NCBI GenBank assembly: GCA_963827545.1
Contig: CAWHBI010000046.1
Span: forward strand, 62,001-126,000
Reading direction: 5' to 3'
Length of the DNA: 64,000 nucleotides
Source of the DNA: AWTP1-13 sp963827545
GTDB taxonomy: Bacteria; Pseudomonadota; Alphaproteobacteria; Rhizobiales; Hyphomicrobiaceae
Below, piece after piece: positions 1 through 10,942 of this stretch. A program made the translations under genes and the position numbers. The notes under the pieces were generated by a model. The model saw nothing but the letters and a program-made list of their open reading frames with translations, made no database searches and was not told the origin of the DNA. Numbering within the stretch: position 1 is the first letter of the stretch; every line of letters begins with the position of its first letter.

Positions 1-38
1 AACATGAGTCAGGCACGAATTCCGTTGCACGGAGGCTT

Positions 39-2240
<2,202 letters not shown>

Positions 2241-2371
2241 GCACCTGTCGCCTTGCTCGAAAACGCCGCCATTCGACCGTTGCTGCGCCTGAATCTAGTG
2301 AAATCACCGTTGCGGCGCCATAGGCCGAATGCCCGCAATATTAGCCAATGGTTTGAGCAGACAGGGGATTC

Positions 2372-3322
2372 ATGCAGCGACCGGTTCGCAACGGGGCGTC
2401 CAGAAGCGCGGCCCGCATTTGGGCACCGCTGGCCCGCTTCATCGAGGCGGAGGCGCGCATCGGCGCCTGGGCCGGGCAGCGGCCCGCCACCCACGCGCTC
2501 TACGAATTCGTGCGCTTCGGCATCAAGCAGGGCTGGGCGTGCCTGTTCGGTGCGCTGATGCTGGCGCTGCTGATCGGCACGCACATGCTCTACCCCAAGG
2601 GCGCGTTGCTCGCCCGCTACGACTTCCTCCTCATCGCCGCCGTAGCCATCCAGGTCGCCATGCTGGCCTTCAAGCTCGAGACCTGGGAGGAGGCGAAGGT
2701 CATCTTCATCTTTCACGTCGTCGGCACCGCGATGGAGATCTTCAAGACCTCGGTGGGCTCGTGGATCTACCCGGAGCCCTCTCTCCTGCGCATCGGCGGC
2801 GTGCCGCTGTTCACCGGCTTCATGTACGCCGCCATCGGCTCCTACATCGCCCGCTGCTGGCGCCTGTTCGACTTCCGCTTCACGCACCACCCGCCGCTGT
2901 GGGCGCTCGTGCTGCTGGCGCTCGGCGTCTACGTGAACTTCTTCACCCACCACTATGTGCTCGATGCCCGCCTGCTCCTGTTCGCGCTCACCGCGCTGCT
3001 GTTCGGCCGCTGCTGGGTGTATTTCAAGGTCTGGCAGGTGCACCGGCGCATGCCGCTGCTGGTCGGCTTCGCGCTGGTGGCGCTGTTCATCTGGTTCGCC
3101 GAGAACATCGGCACCTTCACGGCCGCCTGGATCTACCCCAGCCAGCGGCACGGCTGGTCGATGGTGACCTACGGCAAGCTCGGCGCCTGGTTCCTGCTGA
3201 TGATCATCAGCTACGTGCTGGTGGCCCTGGTGAACCGGCCGCAGGCAATGCCGGCGGCGCGGGCGGAACGGACCGATCATGCGCGCGAGCCGCGCCTCGG
3301 CTTCCAGTCGGCGCCGGTGTGA
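2372..3322 (+). CDS. DUF817 family integral membrane protein
   Basis: A 316-residue polytopic membrane protein of the DUF817 (YoaT-like) family. Seven or eight hydrophobic segments are visible between about residues 55 and 300, separated by short loops. Conserved-looking family stretches include the KLETWEEAKVIFIFHVVGTA region, GSWIYPE and the C-terminal WIYPSQ and KLGAWFLLM segments. The biochemical role is not known for the family. The ATG at 2372 is preceded by a reasonable AGGGGA ribosome site. It sits, on the opposite strand, between the two mutase subunit genes, an unusual position that says little about function. Confidence 0.85.
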   Translation: MQRPVRNGASRSAARIWAPLARFIEAEARIGAWAGQRPATHALYEFVRFGIKQGWACLFGALMLALLIGTHMLYPKGALLARYDFLLIAAVAIQVAMLAFKLETWEEAKVIFIFHVVGTAMEIFKTSVGSWIYPEPSLLRIGGVPLFTGFMYAAIGSYIARCWRLFDFRFTHHPPLWALVLLALGVYVNFFTHHYVLDARLLLFALTALLFGRCWVYFKVWQVHRRMPLLVGFALVALFIWFAENIGTFTAAWIYPSQRHGWSMVTYGKLGAWFLLMIISYVLVALVNRPQAMPAARAERTDHAREPRLGFQSAPV

Positions 3323-3360
3323 ATTTGCACGCGTGTCACCCGACGGAGCCCACCAGCACG

Positions 3361-5232
3361 TCAGCCGCGCACACCGAGCGCCTCGTGCAGCCCGGTCAAT
3401 GTGGCGATGGCATCGCCTCCGGCGAAGATGAAATCGTCCACGCCAGCCGCTTTGAGTGCCGCCTCCTGATCCTTGGGTCGCCCCGCAAGCAGCACCTGCC
3501 TGGCACCCGCCTGCTTCAGGACGCCGGCCGTCGCCTCGCCGAGCTCCGCGTAGACCTTGTCGGAGGAGCAGATGCAGGCGACCGCCGCGCCGCTCGCCGC
3601 GAACGCCTTGCCGGCGTCGGCCGAGTTGTGCAGCGGCTCGGAGGCACCGACGGCCTCGATGCCGCCGGCGGCCAGGAAATTCCGCATCCAGGTCGAGCGG
3701 GCCGAGTGAAGGGCGAGGTCGCCGAGCGAGGCCAGGAACACCTGCGGACGCTTGCCGATCCGCGCCGCATGCGCATCCGCAGCGTCGCGCAGCTTCTCGA
3801 ACGGCTCCGCAAGGCGCCTCGGCGGCATCGGCTCGACCGACGTGCCACCCTTCACCACCGGATCGAACGGCGGGTGCGGCTCGACCTTCACCCCATCATC
3901 GCCAAGCTGCGGAAAGGCCGACACGCCCGTAAGCTCGGCACGCCCATGGGCGATATCCCTCGCCCGCGCCTCGGCGACGCTCGCGATCTCGCCCTGGATG
4001 AACCCGCTCTCCAGCGCGCGCGCCATGCCGCCCTTGGCCTCGATCTCCTGGAACAGGTCCCACGCCTTCTTGGCGAGGTCGTCGGTCAGCTTCTCGACGT
4101 ACCAGGACCCGTGCGCCGGATCGATCACGCGCGCCGCCGCGCTCTCCTCCTGCAGCACCAGGTGGGTGTTGCGGGCGATGCGCCGCGCGAACGCATCGGG
4201 CTTGCCCAGCGCCCAGGTGAAGGGCAGCACGGTGATGGCCTCGGCCCCGCCGAACGCCGCGCCGGCGCAGGCGACCGTGGTGCGCAGCATGTTCACCCAC
4301 GGGTCGCGCCGCGCCATCATGCGCTCCGAGGTGGAGGCTGTGAACTGCATCTTCTCGGCCGCCGTGCCGGCCCCGCAGGCCTCGGCGACGCGCGCAACGA
4401 GCCGTCGCGCCGCGCGCAGCTTGGCCATGGTCAGGAACAGGTCGGCATCGGCGGCGAGGCCCACGGCGATCTGCCCCAGCGCCATGCGTGGCCTGAGACC
4501 CGCGGCCTCGCAGGCGCGCAGATAGGCAACGAGCGTCGCCAGCATGGCCGCCAGCTCCTGCGCCTCGCTGGCGCCCGCCTCGTGATAGGGCCGTCCGTCG
4601 GCGATCAGCGCCGTCACGTGCGACATGGTGCGGGAGTCGGCGGCCAGCTTGGCCGCGATCTCGCATGAGCGCCCGGCCGGGTAGTAAAGCGTGCCCGTCT
4701 CGGCCAGCACGCCCAGCGGGTCGTAGTTGAACGCACCGCGGCGCAGGTTCTCGTTGATGCCCGCCGCGCGCCAGATCTCGAGCAGGCTGCCCGCCGCATC
4801 CAGCGTGTTCTCGCGTGCATCCAGCGCGATCGTGCAGGCATTGAGGAAGACGCCTTTGAGGGCCTCGGCCAGAGGGCCGGCGCCGTAGCCGAGACCAGCC
4901 TGCCCCGGTGCGCTGATCTGCAGGAGGAGCGACGTCGCCCCGCCCTCCAGGTCCTCGAGGATGCCCGCATTGGCAGCCTTGGGGTCGCTCTCGACATGGC
5001 GCTGGCGCACGTCCCAGCCGCCGGGGAACCACCCGGTGCGGCCGGCAGCAGCCGCCCATTTGCCCTCATTGGCCCGCGTGTAGAGCGGCTGGATGGCGAG
5101 GCCGTCGGCCGTGCGTGACACGAGTCGCTTTTCGAAATCGCCGCCCTTCAGCACCTTCTCGACCAGCTCTAGCCACGCTTCCCGCGGAGGCGGCTCGAAC
5201 TCCGGCGCCAATGGCACAATCGGCTCAGGCAT
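3361..5232 (-). CDS. mutA: Methylmalonyl-CoA mutase, small subunit
   Basis: A 623-residue homologue of the mutase barrel that pairs with MutB and has lost catalysis. The C-terminal flavodoxin-like half is present, but the cobalamin motif DxHxxG is degenerate: the equivalent stretch reads SLGDLALHSARSTW. The open frame continues 26 codons upstream, but the ATG at 5232 (MPEPIVPLAPEFEPP) is preferred because it matches the expected family start. It is transcribed toward mutB, with a 1.1-kb gap containing the convergent DUF817 gene, so mutA and mutB cannot form the usual tight two-gene operon unless transcription reads through it. Confidence 0.93.
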   Translation of the reverse strand: MPEPIVPLAPEFEPPPREAWLELVEKVLKGGDFEKRLVSRTADGLAIQPLYTRANEGKWAAAAGRTGWFPGGWDVRQRHVESDPKAANAGILEDLEGGATSLLLQISAPGQAGLGYGAGPLAEALKGVFLNACTIALDARENTLDAAGSLLEIWRAAGINENLRRGAFNYDPLGVLAETGTLYYPAGRSCEIAAKLAADSRTMSHVTALIADGRPYHEAGASEAQELAAMLATLVAYLRACEAAGLRPRMALGQIAVGLAADADLFLTMAKLRAARRLVARVAEACGAGTAAEKMQFTASTSERMMARRDPWVNMLRTTVACAGAAFGGAEAITVLPFTWALGKPDAFARRIARNTHLVLQEESAAARVIDPAHGSWYVEKLTDDLAKKAWDLFQEIEAKGGMARALESGFIQGEIASVAEARARDIAHGRAELTGVSAFPQLGDDGVKVEPHPPFDPVVKGGTSVEPMPPRRLAEPFEKLRDAADAHAARIGKRPQVFLASLGDLALHSARSTWMRNFLAAGGIEAVGASEPLHNSADAGKAFAASGAAVACICSSDKVYAELGEATAGVLKQAGARQVLLAGRPKDQEAALKAAGVDDFIFAGGDAIATLTGLHEALGVRG

Positions 5233-5446
5233 GGTCGACCTCGTCTCGGCGCCTCGCTGGACGCCCCTGGCCTCATTGGTAGCCCATTCCGCGGTCCGGC
5301 CAATGCCCATTGTTTCGCCTGCATTTGGCTACCAAGTTATCCCCACGGTGGCTATGCAACCGCGCATTGCCAAGCGTCGCGCCGCATGCAATCAGGGCGG
5401 AAAGGCGCGCATATCCCCGAGTCGCCGAGCGTCTGGGAGCCAAGCC

Positions 5447-6922
5447 ATGGGGCAGAGCGAAACGCTGATGCAAGAGGGCAAGATTTTCCTCGGCAAGAGT
5501 GCTGCCGGGGCGGAAAGCCTCGAGCTCAAGCTCGCCAACCGGCACGGTCTCGTCACCGGCGCCACTGGCACCGGCAAGACCGTCTCCCTGCAGGTGATGG
5601 CCGAGGGCTTCTCGGCGGCCGGCGTGCCGGTGTTTGCCGCCGACATCAAGGGCGATCTCTCCGGCATCTCCGCCATGGGCGAGAAGAAGGACGGGCTCGC
5701 CAAGCGCGCCAAGGAGATCGGGCTCGACGACTGGTCCAACACCGCCTTCCCGACCGTGTTCTGGGACCTGTTCGGCGAGCAGGGCCACCCCATCCGGGCC
5801 ACCGTGCAGGAGATGGGGCCGCTGCTGCTCTCCCGGCTGATGGAGCTCAACGAGACCCAGGAGGGCGTGCTCAACATTCTCTTCCGCGTGGCGGCGGACG
5901 AGAACATGCCGCTGCTCGACCTCAAGGACCTGCGCTCGATGGCCAACGACATCGGCCAGCGCGGCAAGTCCCTGATGACCAGGTACGGCAACGTCTCCGC
6001 CATCTCGGTCGGCGCCATCCAGCGCCGCCTGCTGGTGCTGGAGGAGCAGGGGGCGAACAACTTCTTCGGCGAGCCCGCGCTCGACATCAAGGACTTCATG
6101 CGCACGGGCGCGGATGGCCACGGCTTCATCAATATCCTGGCCGCCGACAAGCTGATGAAGACGCCGAGGCTCTACGCCACCTTCCTGCTGTGGCTGCTGG
6201 CCCAGCTGTTCGACAGACTGCCGGAGATAGGTGATCCGGAGAAGCCGAAGCTCGTTTTCTTCTTCGACGAGGCGCACCTGCTGTTCAACGAGGCGCCGAA
6301 GGCGCTGCTGGAGCAGGTGGAGCGCGTGACGCGCCTGATCCGCTCCAAGGGCGTAGGCGTCTACTACGTGACCCAGAACCCGCGCGACGTCCCCAACAAT
6401 GTCTCCGCACAGCTCGGCAACCGCATCCAGCACGCGCTGCGCGCCTTCACGCCCATCGAGCAGAAGGGCATCCGCGCCGCGGCCGAGACTTTCCGGCCGA
6501 ACCCCAAGATCGATGTGGAACGCGCCATCCAGGAGCTGAAGGTGGGCGAGGCGCTGGTGTCCGTGCTACACGGCGGCGGCGAGCCCTCGATGGTGCAGCG
6601 CACGCTGATCCGCCCGCCGTCTGCCCGCATCGGCCCCGTGACGCCGGACGAGCGCAAGGCGATGGTCGAGGCGAGCCCTATCTACGGCAAGTACGAGGAG
6701 ACCGTCGATCGCGAGTCGGCCTACGAGCTGCTGCAGAAACGCGCGGGCGCGGCCGCAGCGGAGGCAGAATCGCAGGAGAACAGCTGGGGCAGCATTCTCA
6801 TGGGCGGCGGCACCGGCCGGCGTCAGGGCTATGGAGAGACCTTCACGAAATCGATCATGCGGTCGGTGGCGTCGAGCATCGGCAATGCTATTGTCAAGGC
6901 TGTCCTGGGAGGACGGCGCTAG
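5447..6922 (+). CDS. HerA-like DUF853 ATPase
   Basis: A 491-residue P-loop ATPase of the DUF853/HerA-C family (E. coli YjgR type). Walker A is GATGTGKT (residues 38-45) and Walker B is LVFFFDEAHLLF (about 268-280). An arginine-finger-like RLIRSKGVGVYYVTQNP segment follows. These proteins resemble DNA-pumping HerA/FtsK ATPases, but the bacterial role is not established. The frame is open further upstream; the ATG at 5447 is chosen for its GGGAGC ribosome site and because family similarity begins there. The C-terminal tail (about 459-491, ending LGGRR) is basic and helical, and is copied in the small protein encoded just downstream. Confidence 0.9.
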   Translation: MGQSETLMQEGKIFLGKSAAGAESLELKLANRHGLVTGATGTGKTVSLQVMAEGFSAAGVPVFAADIKGDLSGISAMGEKKDGLAKRAKEIGLDDWSNTAFPTVFWDLFGEQGHPIRATVQEMGPLLLSRLMELNETQEGVLNILFRVAADENMPLLDLKDLRSMANDIGQRGKSLMTRYGNVSAISVGAIQRRLLVLEEQGANNFFGEPALDIKDFMRTGADGHGFINILAADKLMKTPRLYATFLLWLLAQLFDRLPEIGDPEKPKLVFFFDEAHLLFNEAPKALLEQVERVTRLIRSKGVGVYYVTQNPRDVPNNVSAQLGNRIQHALRAFTPIEQKGIRAAAETFRPNPKIDVERAIQELKVGEALVSVLHGGGEPSMVQRTLIRPPSARIGPVTPDERKAMVEASPIYGKYEETVDRESAYELLQKRAGAAAAEAESQENSWGSILMGGGTGRRQGYGETFTKSIMRSVASSIGNAIVKAVLGGRR

Positions 6923-6933
6923 GAGATGCCGTA

Positions 6934-7134
6934 ATGAACAGCCGGCCGAACGATCAGGGTCAACGACCGCCGCAGCCGGCGCCGCGACCCACCTACGACC
7001 CGCCACCCCAGCCGCGCCGCAGCGGGTATCAGCGCCAGAGCATCGGCGAAGCGATGGCCAAGTCGTTCATCCGCTCTATCGCCTCCAGCCTGGGCCGCAT
7101 CCTGGTACGGGCGCTCACCGGGGGGCGGCGTTGA
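6934..7134 (+). CDS. Small protein duplicating the HerA-like tail
   Basis: A 66-residue protein starting 11 bp after the HerA-like ATPase gene, so probably co-transcribed. Residues 1-33 are rich in proline, glutamine and arginine and look disordered. Residues 34-66 align without gaps to the last 33 residues of the upstream ATPase, with 18 identities (shared skeleton RQ..GE...KS..RS.ASS.G, then GGRR). It therefore looks like a stand-alone copy of the ATPase tail, perhaps a competitor for, or partner at, whatever the tail binds. I know of no described function. The identity pattern makes a real gene likely. Confidence 0.75.
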   Translation: MNSRPNDQGQRPPQPAPRPTYDPPPQPRRSGYQRQSIGEAMAKSFIRSIASSLGRILVRALTGGRR

Positions 7135-7156
7135 CGCCGCCCGCGCCAGTGCCGTC

Positions 7157-7369
7157 TCAAACTGAGCAACCATCCTTCCACCCGTCATCCCGGCCCAGCG
7201 ATCGCGCTAGAAGCGCGAATCGCGCAGAGCCGGGATCTGCGGCGAGCGGTGTCCGTGCGGCAGATCCCGGATAGTCTCGCCCCGGCTCGGAGACCGGGGC
7301 TCGGCTTCCGGGTCATGCTGGAAGCATGCCTCCGGCATGACGGGTAAATTCATTGGCTCGGCGGTATTA
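7157..7369. repeat. Dispersed 176-bp-type palindromic element, copy A
   Basis: Begins near CTCAAACTGAGC and ends GGCTCGGCGGTATTA, with the internal inverted words ACCCGTCATCCCGG and GACGGG. It is longer than other copies because of extra sequence around 7285-7335. The terminal TTA is the stop codon (TAA) of the flanking minus-strand transporter gene. Other copies: 10587, 12245 and 31793; related shorter ones at 21436, 23083 and 30419. Confidence 0.85.
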
Positions 7370-8920
7370 CGCGCCCCGCGCCTTGGGCAGGCGGGCCAGC
7401 AGGCACAGCGGCAGGGAGGCCAGCGCCACGATGGTGTAGAGCACCCAGGCGTTGGTGTAGCCGATCAGCATCGACTGGCGCGCGATCTCGCCCGACAGCT
7501 TGGCGAGCGCGGGGGCGGAATCGACGGCCCAGCTGCCCATGGTCCACGGCATCTCCAGCACGCGGTTGTAAGGCGAGACGTGCTCCACCATGCGCGCGTA
7601 GTTGGCAGCCGAGGTGCGCACGATCTCGGCCACCGCGATGGAGATGAACAGGCTCGAGCCGAAGTTGCGCAGCAGGTGGAACATCGACATCGCCTCGGCC
7701 CGATATTCCGGCGCGAGCGTCCAGAAGGTGATGACGGTGAGCGGCACCCATGAGATGCCGATGGAGAGGCCCTGCAGCATGTTGCTCGTAATCAGCGTCG
7801 TCATGTCGACGTTGAGGTCGAAGCTCATCATCCACACGCCCGCGCCGGCCTGCAGCAGGGCACCGAGGGCCAGGCTGGCGCGCGGATCCAGACGCGCCAT
7901 CGGGATCGCCAGCAGGAAGCCGATGCCGGAGCCCACTCCGCGGTAGCCGACGATGTCGCCGATCGCGGAATCGGGATAGCCGGCGTGCTGCTGCAGCAGC
8001 GGCGGCAACAGCACGACCGTTGCGAAGTTGAGCATGCCGAACAGCGTCACGAGGATCAGGCCGAGGCCATAGTTGCGGTCGGCCAGCAGCTTCAGGCGCA
8101 CGAACGGGCGCGCGCTGGTCAGGCTGTGGAGGCAGAAGACGTAGAGCGCGAGGCCGGCCACCAGGGTGGCAACGATGATCTCGGAGCTGTCGAACCAGTC
8201 GAGCCTCTGCCCGCGCGAGAAAACGAGCTGCGCTGCTGCTATGCCTGCCGACAGGCTCAGGAACCCAACCCAGTCGAGACGGGCGCCGGCGCCGCGCGCC
8301 CTGTCGTCGCGCGGGAGCGCCGCCCAGTTGCCGACGAACGAGGCGAGGGCAACGGGCACCACCATCCAGAAGGCCCAGCGCCAGCCCAGCAACTCGGCGA
8401 TCTGCCCGGCGAACATGGGACCAAGCGACGGCCCAATCATGTTGGCCATGCCGTAGATGGAGATGACCGCCCCGTGCTGGCGGCGCGGAAAGCTGTCCAT
8501 CAGGATCGTCTGGCCGATCGGGACCAGCGGCGCTCCCGCCGCGCCCTGCAGGATGCGCCACCCGATCAGCTCTTCAAGCGAGTTCGAGGCGCCGCACATG
8601 AACGTGGCAATCGCGAACACCAGTGCGCACCAGGTCATGGTTGCGCGGTGGCCGAAACGGTTCGCGAGCCAGCCGGCGGCAGGCGTGGCCACGGCGGTGG
8701 CGACGATGTTGAAGGTCATGACCCAGGAAATCTCGTCCTGGGTGGCTGACAAGGCACCCTGCAGCTGCGGCAGCAGCGCCGACGAGATGAGGATCGATGC
8801 CGAATAGATGGTGGTGCTCAGCACCAGGGTGATGACGAGCAGGATGCGCTGCAGCAGCGACAGGTTGTAAAGGGGCGCGTCGTCCACCGGGCCGGCCATC
8901 CTGGTCTTGACCGTAGTCAT
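7367..8920 (-). CDS. DHA2-family drug efflux transporter, EmrB-like
   Basis: A 517-residue major-facilitator protein of the 14-helix DHA2 family, a proton-driven multidrug exporter of the inner membrane. The first helix region is followed by the family signature around LPQLQGALSATQDEISWVM and the loop motif GWLANRFGHR. About 14 hydrophobic segments can be counted. It is divergent from a marR regulator, which is followed by an EmrA-like adaptor gene, so the three make an EmrRAB-type system with the pump on the opposite strand. No TolC-type outer-membrane factor is adjacent. Its stop codon lies in the edge of a dispersed repeat. Confidence 0.9.
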   Translation of the reverse strand: MTTVKTRMAGPVDDAPLYNLSLLQRILLVITLVLSTTIYSASILISSALLPQLQGALSATQDEISWVMTFNIVATAVATPAAGWLANRFGHRATMTWCALVFAIATFMCGASNSLEELIGWRILQGAAGAPLVPIGQTILMDSFPRRQHGAVISIYGMANMIGPSLGPMFAGQIAELLGWRWAFWMVVPVALASFVGNWAALPRDDRARGAGARLDWVGFLSLSAGIAAAQLVFSRGQRLDWFDSSEIIVATLVAGLALYVFCLHSLTSARPFVRLKLLADRNYGLGLILVTLFGMLNFATVVLLPPLLQQHAGYPDSAIGDIVGYRGVGSGIGFLLAIPMARLDPRASLALGALLQAGAGVWMMSFDLNVDMTTLITSNMLQGLSIGISWVPLTVITFWTLAPEYRAEAMSMFHLLRNFGSSLFISIAVAEIVRTSAANYARMVEHVSPYNRVLEMPWTMGSWAVDSAPALAKLSGEIARQSMLIGYTNAWVLYTIVALASLPLCLLARLPKARGA

Positions 8921-8924
8921 GGTT

Positions 8925-8944
8925 ATAGTAACCTAGGTCACTAT
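8925..8944. promoter_or_regulatory. Probable MarR operator between divergent genes
   Basis: The 20-bp near-perfect palindrome ATAGTAACCTAGGTCACTAT (one mismatched pair) sits in the 40-bp gap between the transporter start (8920) and the marR start (8961). Size and placement fit autoregulation by the MarR protein and co-repression of the pump. Confidence 0.75.
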
Positions 8945-8960
8945 CTCGCGCTAGGCAGCA

Positions 8961-9470
8961 ATGCTCATGACGCCCGACGACGAGCACTACATCGGCTACT
9001 CGATCACCGACGTCGGCCGGCTGCTGCGCACCGTGTTCGAGCGGCGCGTGCGCGCCTTCGGCCTGACGCGAGCGCAGTGGCTGGTGATTGCCCGCGTGCA
9101 TCGGCGGCCTGGGCTGAGCCAGTCGGAGGCGGCCGACCTGCTCGAGATCGAGAAGGCTCCGGCTGGCCGGCTCATCGACCGCATGGAGGCGAAGGGCTGG
9201 CTCGAGCGGCGCAGCGATCCCAAGGACCGCCGCATCAACCGCCTGCACCTGACCGCCGAGGCCAAGCGCATCCATGCCGCCATCTGGCCGATCGCCGAGG
9301 CCACCGTGGACGACGCGCTCGGCGACCTCTCTACCCAGGAGCGGCGCCGGCTGACCTCGATCATGAAGCGTATCAAGCTGAAGCTGCAGGCGCTGGCCGA
9401 GCACGACCCGGGCGAGGCCGCCCGCGGTCGCGGCAAGGCGAGAGCCAAGGTCGAGGCGCGCGCGCTGTGA
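8961..9470 (+). CDS. MarR-family transcriptional regulator
   Basis: A 169-residue winged-helix regulator. The recognition region LSQSEAADLLEIEKAPAGRL followed by the wing SDPKDRRINRLHLT is typical of MarR, where ligands such as phenolics release the dimer from DNA. The C-terminal tail is basic and rich in alanine. ATGs occur at 8961 and 8967; the first is given. Its stop overlaps the start of the EmrA-like gene (GTGA), indicating translational coupling, and a palindromic operator lies just upstream. It likely represses both this operon and the divergent MFS pump. Confidence 0.92.
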   Translation: MLMTPDDEHYIGYSITDVGRLLRTVFERRVRAFGLTRAQWLVIARVHRRPGLSQSEAADLLEIEKAPAGRLIDRMEAKGWLERRSDPKDRRINRLHLTAEAKRIHAAIWPIAEATVDDALGDLSTQERRRLTSIMKRIKLKLQALAEHDPGEAARGRGKARAKVEARAL

Positions 9471-10537
9471 ACCGGCTCCTGCACCACCGGCTGTCGAGGC
9501 CGCTCCTGCTCCTCGCCGTGCCGGTCGCGGTGGTGGTGGCGGTGCTGCTCTTCTGGCTGTGGGGCGGCCGCTACGTCACCACCGAGAACGCCTACGTCAA
9601 GGCCGACATCGCGCAGATCTCGGCCGAGGTCTCGGGGCGCGTGCTCGATGTCCACGTGCGCGACCACGCCGAGGTCAAGGCCGGCGACCTGCTCATAACC
9701 ATCGATCCCGAGCCATTCCGCGTGGCGCTGGCGAAGGCCGAGGCCGAGCTGGACGCCACCAGAGGCCAGGTGCGGACACTGGTTGCCACCTGGCACGAAG
9801 CCCAGACCGAGCTGCAGGAGGCTGAAAGCAAGGCCGCCTACTGGAACGCGCAGATGACGCGCCAGAAGACGCTCGCGTCGCGTGGCATCGTCGCCTCCAG
9901 CAAGCTCGAGGAGGTCGAAAGCAATGCCACGGCGGCCGCGGACCGGGTCGCCGTCATGCACAAGAAGGTCGAGCGTGTCGCCGCCCAGCTCGGGGGCAAC
10001 CCGGCGCGGCCCGTCGACGAGCATCCGCTGGTCCGGGAGAAGCGGGCGGAGCGCGAGCGCGCAGGGCTCGAGCTGGCGCGCACGGTGATCCGCGCCCCGC
10101 TCGGCGGCACCACGGTCAACGTCCGCCTGCAGAAGGGAGACCAGGTCAAGGCCGCGACGGTGCTGTTCGCGCTGGTTGCGCACACGCGGCCGTGGGTCGA
10201 GGCGAACTTCAAGGAAACGGAGCTCACGCACGTGCGGAAGGGGCTGACCGCGATGGTCATGCTGGACATCTACCCCAACGTGGTGTGGCAAGCCGAGGTG
10301 GTGAGCATCAGCCCAGCGACGGGCGCGGAGTTCGCGCTCCTGCCGCCGCAGAACGCATCGGGCAATTGGGTCAAGGTGGTGCAGCGCCTGCCGGTGCGGC
10401 TGCGGCTATTGCCGCAGCCGGACGAGCCGCCCCTCCGGGCCGGCATGACCGCCAGTGTCAGGGTCGACACTCGCCGCGAGCGCAGCTTCAGCCAGCTCGT
10501 CGGCGGCTGGACGGCGCTGGCGACCGGAGAGAAGTAG
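9467..10537 (+). CDS. HlyD/EmrA-type membrane fusion protein
   Basis: A 356-residue periplasmic adaptor: a single N-terminal membrane helix (about residues 12-32, LLLLAVPVAVVVAVLLFW), a lipoyl-like beta domain (TTENAYVKADIAQISAEVSG onward), a long alpha hairpin (about 85-190) and a returning lipoyl/barrel section (VIRAPLGGTTVNV). It should link the DHA2 pump to an outer-membrane channel. The GTG start at 9467 overlaps the marR stop; longer upstream frame is only marR read in another phase. A 40-residue stretch before the stop carries the barrel end. Confidence 0.9.
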   Translation: MNRLLHHRLSRPLLLLAVPVAVVVAVLLFWLWGGRYVTTENAYVKADIAQISAEVSGRVLDVHVRDHAEVKAGDLLITIDPEPFRVALAKAEAELDATRGQVRTLVATWHEAQTELQEAESKAAYWNAQMTRQKTLASRGIVASSKLEEVESNATAAADRVAVMHKKVERVAAQLGGNPARPVDEHPLVREKRAERERAGLELARTVIRAPLGGTTVNVRLQKGDQVKAATVLFALVAHTRPWVEANFKETELTHVRKGLTAMVMLDIYPNVVWQAEVVSISPATGAEFALLPPQNASGNWVKVVQRLPVRLRLLPQPDEPPLRAGMTASVRVDTRRERSFSQLVGGWTALATGEK

Positions 10538-10586
10538 GGTTACCGACGGCACGACGTCACATGGACGCGCAGCCCAAGGCAGCAAC

Positions 10587-10763
10587 TCATACTGAGCGGC
10601 CTATCTTTCCACCCGTCATCCCGGCCCAGCAATCGCGCGAGAAGCGCGAATTGCGCAGAGCCGGAATCTGCGGCGAGCGGTGTCCGTGCGGCAGATCCCG
10701 GACAGTCTCGGCTGCGCCTCGGCTTCCGGGATGACGGGTGGATTTATTGGCTCGGCGGTATCA
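10587..10763. repeat. Dispersed palindromic element, copy B
   Basis: A full-length copy (about 177 bp) running from TCATACTGAGCGGCC to GGCTCGGCGGTATCA, between the EmrA-like gene and the FadL-type gene. Imperfect terminal inverted repeats and internal complementary words (ACCCGTCATCCCGG / CCGGGATGACGGGT) are present. Confidence 0.85.
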
Positions 10764-10942
10764 CATATCAGTTATCCGTCAGTTGCAAAAAAAGCGGCGG
10801 CGGCGCTGCTTCTCTCCCGTTTGGCAGCGTCCCTCGCACTCGACATTGAGGTGTATCGCTTCCAGTTAGTAAGCTTGATTCGGTGCGGGACAGATGGTTG
10901 ACCCCAAGTAGCCGGTCGGGGCGCTGGAAAGGGGGCAACCCT

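Noticed and set aside
2329..4668. A 779-codon open frame on the plus strand.
   Set aside because: It runs through DUF817 in a different phase and antisense to mutA; composition is typical of a shadow frame.
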